From Rutstroemia sp. NJR-2017a BVV2 (Eukaryota; Ascomycota; Leotiomycetes; Helotiales; Rutstroemiaceae), in NCBI GenBank assembly GCA_002946415.1, contig NJPS01000046.1, positions 1,364,001-1,428,000 of the forward strand: a DNA stretch of 64,000 nucleotides, written 5' to 3'. Position numbers and translations under genes: made by a program. Position 1 is the stretch's first letter, and each line of letters opens with the position of its first letter. The notes beneath the pieces were generated by a model. That model was not told where the DNA came from. It saw only the letters and a program-made list of their open reading frames with translations, and made no database searches. Shown piece after piece: positions 36,358-46,941 of this stretch.

Positions 36358-38721
36358 TTTGAAAGAGTTGAAAGGTGTGCAAACGTGTTAGAAGATAGTT
36401 GTATATATTCCCAGAGTCTACCCCGCAATGAAGAAGGAAGTAGATGGAGTTGTCGTTTCTTTAAATTGGATAAGTGAAGGAAGGTGGTAGGGTAAGTGCG
36501 TTTGGGTTGTCCTTGCTTGCAATTAAAGAGGTAACCTTAGAAAGAGGAAATTCTAGAATTACAAAATGAATAATGCTAGAAAAGCAACGAATGTCGAGTT
36601 TAACGTTAATGAATCAATTGAAGATTGAAGAAGATTGTATTGTTCTTTTATCCTTTGGCAAGAGGGAGGAGTTATGTTGAGACAGGGTGGTGCAAGATTT
36701 ATAAAGTGGTATTATTGCTCTGTATCAGGCCAGATTACGAGTAACCTTGCGAACATACGCTTGTTCCCTTACTTCGCCCGTGAGAACTATTTCGAGCACA
36801 ATTTTGGCTGCTGGTCCCCGAAATTTCTCGTTTAATGTGCCTCTCTAGCTGCTTTTTGCGTGGTAGCCAGTGGTAGCTCTCTTGGGTCTGCGCTGCTGGG
36901 GGAAAAGGGGGCGATCGAACAAGAGACTACGGATGTGCTCTGCTGTATTCAGCAATTAAGTGGTTCCTTAAGGCGAGATTGGAGGACTTCATTTCCTTCA
37001 TCTCCCATTCCCTTCATCTTAATAGAATTGCACTGATGAGGAAGGATTGCCATTGGTTTAAAATGAGATCCAATTGAGAGACCACGTTCTCGAATTCATA
37101 TAAATCTACGGCAGGGCAAGGTACGATCGGTACTGGTGCCGTTGCTTTCCTGTCGGTTACTTCAAGCCTCGAGGAACGGTCATCACGTACAACAGCTGTA
37201 TTGACAATACTATGACCTCTTTGATACAGCAAACTTCTCCAGCATGTCATACTTTCTGTGACCCATCACAGGATCATCAAGAAAGTCAGAAAGATGCCAA
37301 TCCAGCCCCAGCCCTAAAAGATGATCTTACCAGGTATTCTATGGTAAGGTCCAAATTAAACTTCCTTCCATTCTTCCCCTGGCCTCCATAGTCAGATCTA
37401 GAAAGGAGTTGAAGATCGTTGTATTCCAAGTCCAGTCCCCAAGTCACTGCCGACAGTTTGTCCTCCCCTCATTACCAACCTCGACAAAGCAACGCATAAT
37501 CGCATTCTCGTCGTACCTGACGCCCACGCACAGCAAATCTCGTGTCAGACGAGCGCAGCAGCAGGAAGTCGTAAGATCTACCGATGCTGATACGGAAAAG
37601 GGTTCACGAGAAGCAGGACAATAGCGTTGGGACTGTTCGGCGATCCTAGCGTTCCAGGAGGGCTTGTACTTCGTATCAAATGTATCACGAGATATGAAGA
37701 AAAATTGTTAAAGTGTGGCAGTTGTGGCGGTGCAGAGGAATATCGCATGAAAATCCTCCTCAAGTCTTTGTCACTGGACGCCACAAAGGATACCACAATC
37801 CAGCGAAGCTTCATATCAGACCAGACGTCAATCGATATTTTGAAACCATAGACGGCGCAAGATGGCTCTCCGTGGTAGAAAAACAGGCCGATCTGGGACA
37901 ATTTATTATAGCTGATTATTATTGTCAAATCAATATCTCAAATATCATGAAATATCATTCTGTTTTCATTGTCCAACTACCTTTGAGGTATTATTGTCGG
38001 CCTGTTATTTCTGCGCTGGAGAGGATGGTAAGAAATTCGTTAAATTAGGTAGCCCTAAGTATTTTATGGTCATAATCATAGTCATTTATAGTTCATGAGT
38101 AGCTCCTCGAGCTTGTCTTCCCAAAATTTTCTTGTCCACCCCGTTCATGTCCTTCTCTTCTTGCAGCTCAACGAACAACACAGCATAGCCTTTCAATACC
38201 AAAGAATTCCCACGCAAAGACGATCTTCGTGTGACATATAGTAAGGAAACAGGAAAACAACCTCCAGGCTTGCTTGCTAGCTTGCAAATAGCACAATCAT
38301 TGCCATATCCTTGCCCTCTTGACATTAGCCCCTGCATAACTTATAAAGAGCCTCTCTGTAACGACTGGTGATTTGAGTTGCCTCTTGTTCTTCCCGGCTG
38401 GTGCTGTGATACCCAAACCGAGGTCCGTCATAAATCTTAATTCGAAAAAAAAAAGGGTTGAAGTATAAAAATGAAATTCGTGGTTCGTAGATTCATTATC
38501 GTGAAATATAAAAAGTGAGAACTTGGTCGTGAGATCGTCATGCCTTTTGTAATGCCCTCCTATATCCCGTGTTTTTTTTTTCATAGTCGTTAAATCGTAA
38601 TTTTGACCGGCTCGTCACTGCTAACACTCATGTATCCTAAACCGAGTAAACGCATGCTGCACATCACTCTATCCAGTTGGTAGCCACTTCTTAACTGCCG
38701 TCTGACATTGACTCAGCCACC
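36358..38721. other. Intergenic region upstream of the GDP-mannose pyrophosphorylase gene
   Basis: No supported gene. The left few hundred bases should be promoter and leader of the minus-strand gene. The middle carries the second copy of the dispersed repeat. A minus frame at 38086-38337 (83 codons) and others are unrecognised. Confidence 0.5.
37828..38026 (+). repeat. Diverged dispersed repeat, copy 2
   Basis: Partner of 25667-25866. In the block 37890-37931 there are 15 differences from copy 1. Nine are C to T or G to A in the direction copy 1 to copy 2, and one is the reverse. Six of the nine are in CpA or TpG context, the pattern left by repeat-induced point mutation. One frame stays open through most of it (37713-38048), but I cannot assign a protein family. 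The limits are approximate. Confidence 0.65.
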
Positions 38722-39376
38722 CTAATCCGAGGAAGTGCTGGAGCTGCTGCTGCTCAAGGTCACGGAGTGGTTTCGACGATCACTCCTCCTTTTGTGCCTT
38801 TCAGTGGTCTCGTTGGCAGGTAATCCTTGAATGACGCCATTGCGTGCCAACATGCCCCTACAGACCGACGACTGACGGCAAATCATGAATGCTTGTGTTG
38901 CCGCATTCTCCTGGGCTAATGCATCGGTCTGGTATGGCAGATCCGTGTGATATTCCTGGTCATTGACGAGAACGAGGCAGGTGAAGCCTTGCCCATCTCT
39001 GTACGTCTTGTACTGGGGGCTCTTCCAACCACGTCTGCGGCACAAATCTGTTTACATGTCAGCAGGCATGCAAGGGACTTCGTTGTGCAAATCTTGGATC
39101 TCGAAGAATGCAACGCTGAATCTCATAAGATTGGCCTCTTCAGAAATAGTATGTCCATCGGATTATGCTAGCTAGGGAAGCAGAATTACGGCATCACCAG
39201 GGAAAAGGCAACAATCATGATGTGAGGCGATCGATTCAGCCCTCTTTTGATGCACACGCTAGGGAAGAAAGGAAACGCCAGAGATTCCCGTCGTATACAA
39301 GTTTCCAGGGAAGTGGTAAAAAGGCTCCGAAATGATGAACCGACGTACTGTCCAAATATGCCATGTAGAAACCCAT
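38722..39376 (-). CDS. Small protein with dsRNA-binding-like fold
   Basis: Two exons on the minus strand, 39349-39376 and 38722-39047, give 117 aa starting MGFYMAYLDNLCRRRGW. The body, about residues 6-75, has the features of a double-stranded-RNA-binding motif: a first helix (AYLDNLCRRRGW), a strand with TYRDGQGFTCLVLVND, the EYHTD strand and a last helix (ALAQENAATQAFMICR) with the Ala-rich spacing typical of dsRBMs. The tail is basic, then poly-Ser. I recall similar short fungal proteins with YLxxLCxxRGW starts, but no function is known. The 301-base intron is long for this window. It is supported by a GTACGT donor, a CTGAC branch site 12 bases before the acceptor, and restoration of the conserved start in the correct phase. 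ATG at 39364 is an alternative start. The start exon is the least certain part. Confidence 0.65.
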
Positions 39377-42125
39377 CGTGCTTTTCTCCCAATGTCACAG
39401 TATGACCAGATTCCTGGGAAGCAGGTATGCCCGTCGTCTGAAGGGTGTGTAGTATGTTGTATGTGTGTGGTAAGACACTTCGATCGATACCAGAACGTCT
39501 TGATTCCAATGCGTGCCCGAAGGTTGTAGAGGCTGACGATGCAATTGAGCCCAATCTTGGGGGTATACAGGGCAGTATGCACACACTGAGTGCCGTGTAT
39601 GTGAATACAATGATGTATGGGGTGGTGTTGTGGTGTTGAAGAATAAGGCTGACTGTAATTGAGTGGATGTTCTAGGGGCTTTGTGCAGGACTTTCTTTCA
39701 TTAATGGCGAGACATGTGCGATTTATCGCAGAGTCTAAATGTTAGCGTAGAGCAAGGATTATGGAATGAAATCCCGTAGTAGAATCGAGGAGCTCCTTAG
39801 ATAGGACAATGAGTTGAACTACCTGCAAGTCATGAATGCGGCTCTTTGGATATGGAGGCGAGCGATGTGTTGGCGTACGTTGTTGCCAGTGATAAACATA
39901 TCAACATATTAGGCAACTCCACCACCGCATGGGAAGGCATAGAACCGAAGATCTTGAATGGCTCAAAGGTACTACATCTCCATTCTGAGAAACCTTTGCA
40001 GGTCTGGGAGATTGTAGATGCAGCGGAGTGGCGAAAGGCTCACCTTGTCCCACGGAATCGGACAAAAACATGGAGCAATCATTGCGGACCGCAGACCAAG
40101 GCCAAGACCTCAATGGCAAAGAATTGAGTAAATCTTCAATATATTTTGCGGACGTTTTTCCATTGAGATCCGCCGGCTTGGCCACTAATGCAGAGAAATC
40201 GATGGAACCATGGGTCCAATGCAAGCAAAACGTCAGTATCGTTAGGCCAGGGACGCAATCCTCTCGAGTTGACCAAGGGATGCAGTGAGCGAGCGCACCC
40301 TGAAAGCCTCTCCAAATTGGCTTGTGCATTGCAATATGGTGCCATTGAGCGATTAGAAAGAAAGAGAAGGGTGAAGGGCGTTCTGCTGCTCGGGATGAGA
40401 TTCCTGCCCCGCACTACCACGATACAGGACTTGGAAGGTGATCGCAGTCGCAACGAGCAACGAGCAACAAGCAGCACGATTGACGCGGAACGACTGGAGT
40501 ACGGCTTGACACGAAGTCGGTGAGCATCCAGTGCATGAACAGTGGCTGGATTCGGCCAGCTTGGATCATCGAGTATTGTGTTGTAGTAAGTGGTAAAAAG
40601 CGCGAGGCAAATCAGCCAGGCCCTCACTACTAGCCGCAAACAAGGTTGTGGTGCGTATGCTTGATGAGTTGGCAGTGCTTGACGTCTCGATAGTAATGGT
40701 CAATATGCCGCCGAAATTGAAAACGGTATACGATTAGAATATATTAAGCAAAGCGCAATGAAACTCGTAGATCTAGAAGTTCCTCGGCTCGATTCCCTCC
40801 TGTTAACAGTCGTGAGAGTTTGACGCCGTTCGTGGAAATTGGGCTTTTCCTCGGCAGAAAGGGAATCCGTAGGAGCAAAAGGTTACGAGCTTTTCTTGCG
40901 TATCGTGAACGGACAAAAAATGTAACCTTGACATCAATAACCGGCAAACGCCTTCGTAGCATCCTCTCATTCTTCACTCACCAGGTACTGGAATGGGAGT
41001 GACCGCCGTACCGTCCCGAGTTGGAGATCCTCAATGTTACCCTACCTGGTACCTGGCTTTGAGTCAATTGCATTGATTACCATTCGTTATCCCCTCCTAT
41101 CGAAAGAACCTGCCGTCGCGTCAGCTCGGAAGGATTGCGGCGTGAAAATATGATCTGACATGAAGATTTATGCAACATTTGCATCATCTCCTATCTTTCG
41201 ATCTGATCATTAGAACAGTGGCAATGGCAAGTCTGGAGAAGGTTTTTTGATACGCAATAATGCGGGCTAAAAAGCAAGGCTCTGCAGCTGCCGTAGACCC
41301 ATGCACCTAACGAGTAAGGGGATAGGGGGAATTGTAATCGTAGTGTGGGAGCGCATACGTGAAATGTATGAACAGCAGTATTACTGGAGTACGAAGATGT
41401 GTGGTAGTTCCGACACCTCAGCATTGGAAATCACTTCAAACCCATTGAGCATTTTGAACCTGTAATATTCGTCACGTTGCACGAAAACGAAGCGATTGTG
41501 ATACAGTGTGGAGAACTTCGGCAATACCTGAGTAACCACCAAGATATCAAAAGGGGACATTGGTACTCTTGCTGCAGTCTCCTCACTTCTACAGTACAGT
41601 ATCAGGGTACAACCCAAACAGACCGACGATCTCTGTGGGGACTACCTCGACCACCCGTTCTCCTGTACGACCCTTAATTGGCAAACCATATGAGAGACTT
41701 ACTTCCATGTGGGGACCTATGGGCCATGCTAAGTCTACTCGGTATCCAAATCATATGTCCTGTCTATGCACTCTAACACTGGAAATCTGATATATCATTT
41801 TCCCAGCTGTGCAACTGGAGTCTGTTTGTACAACCACAAACGCGAATAGAAGAATGAGCAATAATCTGTAAGATAAGCCCTACAGGCAGTGTGGTAAGCC
41901 GCCCCTCCACACCCAGTACGTACTCGAAAAGGAACACCCTTTGCCCCGGATTTCATCCAATGCGAGTATCCAGGGCCCTTAACTTTCCCAAACTTAATAT
42001 CACGTGTATCGAGAGTCCTCCTCATCGGCGCTGTGTAAAGCATGAGACGCCGGTGTTTTGTGTTATAGAGTCAGATGGATCATGCCGTGAGCTGTCCGAG
42101 GCTAATGCATCCTTTGACTTGTTGT
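39377..42125. other. Intergenic region between dsRBM-like and farnesyltransferase genes
   Basis: No supported gene. Frames of 80-170 codons occur on both strands between 39.8 and 41.0 kb (plus 40188-40523, minus 40136-40639), but they overlap each other and have no recognisable motif. The minus frame starts with a hydrophobic stretch that could mimic a signal peptide. Confidence 0.5.
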
Positions 42126-43948
42126 TTAAAAACTTCCTTTCGATGCAAAATAGGCCCGTGTTTCCTCGGCAACGCCTTCTGGTATCACAAATATGGGGTG
42201 GAGCGTACCCACCCTATCTTCCTCATCATATATCTGTGTTGTCTCGACATAAGGTTCGGAAGTCCATCGATACGGTGAACTAAGCGTGCCGCTCTCCTCG
42301 GTGTTCTCTACAGAGGCATTGAAGTGCCATTTATGCTGCGCCGAACTGAGACCCGCGAGGACGTAGCATGTATGGTATGAATCAGACGTGCTACGGCATA
42401 AAATTAGTTATGACAGCTTCAATATACGGATTCTGCTTACTGGCTCGGCTTATCTCTTAAACCACCCCGCTTCCCTTGATCTTGGCAACAACAGAGTATG
42501 TATCTGATTAAACCGTCGCGGCTATACAAGTTTACTGGAGACTGCACAGATGACGATACTTCTCCAGAATGTTGCGTTGGGCCTTCGAGACATGCTTCTA
42601 ACAATGGCCAGCAACCTCCGATCCAATGGGAATAACACCCGTCAACCAATTTGTTGGTCCGACCTGAGAAACCTCCTTCTGGGGCATACTGACGAGCGGA
42701 TAGCCATGAGATAAACCCCGGCACGTCTAGGTATCTGTACGATGTCAACAACGACTTTCATGTGGATATTCGAGTACATCGTTCAAACTTACTTTGGTAT
42801 CGTGACGTGTGGCTCCCCTAAGATGCACAAGCTTGCCACTGCTAGGAAAGCATAGGCACCATGGGCTTCAGCATCTGGCCGAGCAGCTATACCGCCTTCG
42901 AGAGTTTGACCTGAAACCATCAGCCGTGCCCCTTTCTCCTGAATGTACAACACTTACATCTTCCAATATACTCAGGTAGGCCATCAAGCATAGTAGTGAG
43001 TCCAGATGATCTAATGGGAGCATCTTGAGGAAGGTCCAGAGGCAGGCTCAAAAGGGTGATCAGAATCAAGGCACAATATGCACCTCTTGAAAAACATCAG
43101 ATTGTCGTGCATTCAAGTCAAACCATTTGAGGAGCTTACCGAATATCTTCTTCGCCACCAATGGCCATGCGGAACCCCCCACTCGACGTTTTCAATGCTC
43201 CTAGCCATTTCCACATTGCTTTGCGATCAATTATGTCAAGTGCCTCTTGCCCGCCTACCATAGCTAAAGAAAGCACAACTGCATACGTTGGGGCCAGATG
43301 CGACATTTGACCATTTCCTCCCCCAAACCCTCCAGTCAAGTTTTGTATCGGTCGACACGTTGAAATGATCCGTTCTCGGTATGATGATATGTCCTCACCC
43401 ATGGTGGCGAGACCAGCCAAAGCCCAGTAAAACATCCATGGTCTACTTGCATCAGCAGCAACATACGCGGATGGTTTCTTCCCTAAACTCTTGTGCAAGA
43501 ATTGGATGTGCCTGCTCCTATCCAAATGTGGCACGCCATGGGTATTGGCTGGTATTCCTGCCTTTCCTGAGAGAAATGGTAGACATTCTTGAATTGTTTG
43601 CTCTTGTAGAAAGGACGTTTGCGTGTTGAGCAAATCCCGAAGTGGGGGCAGCTCTGTGAAAGTATCAGGTATCATAATCACAGGGTGTTCTTTCGCGATT
43701 GGCGGGGATGAGGAGGAGGCGTAAAAGCTGTTTCCCTCTGATTCAGCCTCAATGTCTGATCCGGTGAAACCAGGTCTCTCGGTATGATTTGTCAGTGAGC
43801 TTGGGTCACGATTTTCCGGTCGATCTACCTTTCCGTGCTTGCTTGCAGGATGAGACAGTGTTGTTGCGCTGATACTCGTACCTTCCCTCGCACGTCTCTT
43901 AAACAACACACTATTGCGGTGCTTCTTTCCTTTGATGGGGAATGTCAT
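42126..43948 (-). CDS. ram1: Protein farnesyltransferase beta subunit
   Basis: The catalytic zinc subunit of the cytosolic heterodimer that attaches farnesyl from farnesyl diphosphate to CaaX cysteines of Ras-like proteins and mating pheromones. Five exons on the minus strand, 43140-43948, 42958-43085, 42793-42910, 42441-42734 and 42126-42390, close to 537 aa. Alpha-alpha barrel blocks include SRPWMFYWALAGLATMG, NLTGGFGGGNGQMSHLAPTYA, GAYCALILITLL, LEGGIAARPDAEAHGAYAF, GGFSGRTNKLVDGCYSHWIGG and DSYHTCYVLAGLSSAQHKW. The zinc ligands Asp and Cys (VDGCYSHW) and His (DSYHTCY) are all present. The product ends IFVIPEGVAEE...FASKGSF, as in relatives. About 100 residues at the N-terminus are basic, Ser-rich and not part of the fold. 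An in-frame stop lies just upstream of the chosen ATG. The partner alpha subunit is not in the window. Confidence 0.93.
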
Positions 43949-45663
43949 GTGGGTTTGTTTCAAGATTTGAGAGACTCATTGATTCGTTGTTGTTTCTTAC
44001 TATTGTTGTTGGATGCATTGAGAGTGCGACGACTCGCTAAATTTACTAAGGTTACTGGCACTACAGAAGGCTGTTGAAAATGGTGCACCTAAAAGTCCGC
44101 CCACCACGAGCCACGGAGAACAGCCTCCGGACTCGTGCCCTGGTTATGATGTCGACTTCCTGTTCCCAAGGTCAATCGAGTATGCAAAGAACGTTCTCTG
44201 CGCGTGTTTTATGGATGCTCCGAAGAGAAAGAGGCAAGATGTTTAGAGTATGCCAGCTGCACGTACTTGTGACTTTTTACGTCTGTAGATCACCAGATAT
44301 CATTGGATGTTTGGTCTCTCATCCTTCGGTCTTAGCCGATATGTGAGATCTATGATTGGTGGTACAAGATACCAGTTCCAGTCGTTGCCCGACCCAAGAC
44401 ATCCGATGCAATATCATCTGATGTTATCGTCGTCCAAATGCATAGGCCGCATTGAGTTTATCAGGAGTTAGACATCGGATAACTAAGCAAATCTTAAAGA
44501 GGCGACGGAGGTCAAGGGGGAACAGATATCAAAACTGATGACATGGAGTCACGTAACGACACAGGATATTAAATACAATCCTTACAAATTTCCGAATCTG
44601 ACATTAAGCATTGGAGTTGTGCTACAGCATGGGCGCGATATGCGAGCAATATGTCGGCATGGGCTGATTTGCGAGAACATCATCACGAACATCCAATCAA
44701 GCAAATCATTGGATCCTTTATCCTTTATCCGCTGCGGGATTACGGCCAAAGCATGATTCTGGCAGTGAAGGGCGTTTTCGCATGAATTCTGTCATGCAGC
44801 TACAATAGTCAAAGGCTCGATCAGCATCATAAGAGGATAAGATACGAGAGTATATCCTGAGAGGGCCTCGGGTTATCTACGGACCAAAAATTCGCAAGAA
44901 AAGATGTCCATGAACATGAAACGATGAGGGGAAAGAGGGGAAGGAGGGGCAAGTCGAGTGAATCGCATATTGCGGCTGGCTGCCATTCTGTTATTCTGCC
45001 TTGATTCTTGATTGATCTGACGATGGGAACGAGGCTGTTCTCGAGTACTCTGTAAAGCAATGATTGTGTCTTAGATCCCTTTGCCAAGGTCTGCTGTACT
45101 AAAGTATTTTGTAGACATTTGGACCCCCGAGTAGCGTGGAGCAATCGGGGGAGATAGCTCAATCGGGAGATGTTTCGTAGAGGTGGATGTGTTTTTGGTC
45201 TTAAACAGCAGTCTGCGCAGCATACCGAAAGCGAAAGAGGTGGGAGGGTAAGAAGCAAGATGTACCAAGTGAGAATGGTACGGACGACGGGTAAGTGGGC
45301 AGGGACGGCGTAAGCAACTGTAATCATACAATAATGTCCGTCCGATAAGATCTTCCATTCCCTGCCAAGTGCGGACTTGAAAGTACTGCTACATTAGATT
45401 CCATCCTTTCAGGGAAACTGAACCCGATGGCGGAATTGATCCTTTGCCGTACAGATTGAGTGATCACCGAAAGATCGGGAGTCCAACCTCGTAAGCTGAA
45501 GCTCATCCCCTATTTTCAGTCTCGAGAGTCGAGACGGCGTGCGTAGCAGATGCTGTGTTGTACTTGTACCGAGTCGACGATTGTCCTGTCTGTCTTGCTA
45601 CTATTGAAGATTTCGATGTACTTGGCAGCTAGCTTGAGGTAGTTACGAAGTAGGGTATCGCAT

Positions 45664-45725
45664 CAGCACCAGCACCGGCACCAACGCCAGCACCAACACT
45701 AAAGTCTAAAGCCAACGCCAGCACC
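45664..45725. repeat. Imperfect hexanucleotide array (AGCACC-like)
   Basis: Variant six-base units AGCACC, GGCACC, AACGCC and AACACT are repeated about eight to ten times with one interruption. It lies in a non-coding interval. Confidence 0.75.
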
Positions 45726-46514
45726 ATGTTGTTTTAGTTACTCTCGGCTGTAGGCGAAGAAGATCTGACATCCCGAGGGCCAGAGCAAGAGACGTGCGCA
45801 AACACCGCACTGAGAGCCGAGAGAAAAAGAGTAAGGAAAAGAAAAAAGTTGAGTTTAAAGTTCCTTTCCCTTGATGGACGATTTTAAGTATGCCGGACGT
45901 CAATCCCTAGGATAGAGATACCATGAAGCTTTTCCCTCGTACATGATATACCGGGCCAACATGGCAAATGAAAACTCGTAGAAATTGCTGTCCAAAGGTC
46001 TTGCCACTGGAGTGATCCGGAACCTATTCCGTGGACAGATGGCAGATGCTGCATTGCTGCTGAAGGACGGGTCTGCTATGGGCCGGCAGAACAGGAGAGT
46101 TTACTGAACTCGAGGCCTAGATGGTATTCTTGACTCGATCCGGTACTATCGACCAGCTTACAGAATGCGTTTTCAAAGGAGTATCCGGGTGGCGATGGAG
46201 ACGATGGAGACGATGGGGACATTTGAGTCGATGGAATCGTATCTATCACTAAAACACTGGATGCTCCCCACTTCCCTCAAACCTTCCCCCTCTTTCGAGC
46301 AGCAGAAGCTCCAACAAAGCCATGGATCCCGTCGCAAAAAGGTTGAGCGAGGGAACTACTTTGGTCGACGGGCCTGCTTTGGTCTACTCTGGTACGTACT
46401 CTGGTAGCGTACTCCGTACTGTACACTGAAAACGAGTGAGCTGGTGGCCTGCAAACCTGCAAATCCTACCCACTCTTAACACCGGCCTTCTTTGCTGTTA
46501 TTGCTTCCCTGGAC

Positions 46515-46544
46515 ATGGTCTGCCATGGTCTGCCATGGTCTTGC
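46515..46544. repeat. Ten-base tandem repeat ATGGTCTGCC x3
   Basis: Two perfect copies and one with an inserted T, about 400 bases upstream of the zinc-cluster transcription factor start. Each unit contains CCATGG across the junction. Confidence 0.85.
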
Positions 46545-46941
46545 CCTGAAGCAGCACTCTCTCGCCCAGTGAATATCGTAAATATTGCCCTCTATCGCCG
46601 TTCATTGGACACCTGACCTCCAGCGCTCGCAGTAGTCTCATGCTGCCCCATGCAGTAAGAGCATGAGAGGACGCTCCAGTACGCTTCGGTCCAGAAGTGG
46701 TTCCAGTCGTCGCTTCTGATTCGGCAACGAACTGCCTATGGACTCAAAATGGCTGGGGTCGTATAAGTTTGCCGAATTCCCACACCGCTCCTTATGTGGA
46801 TCCTACCTTCTACCTACGAACTTCTCCTACCAATAGGCCATACACCGACTAACATCGTGAGGTTTCCCTCTTCTTCAAAGAGCGGTGTCTTGACCCTCTT
46901 CTTACAATACTATTGACTATTCCAACAAGTAATCCGCGACA

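Larger units (their letters stand above)
43949..46941. other. Intergenic region between divergent genes
   Basis: About 3 kb between the farnesyltransferase beta gene (minus) and the zinc-cluster factor (plus). No supported gene. Minus frames at 44827-45327 and 45071-45358 overlap in different phases and are unrecognised. Two small tandem arrays lie near 45664 and 46515. A long promoter region would not be unusual for a regulatory gene. Confidence 0.5.

Noticed and set aside
41891..42283. 130-codon plus frame overlapping the end of the farnesyltransferase gene
   Set aside because: It is a shadow of the last exon, which is supported by conserved residues on the minus strand.
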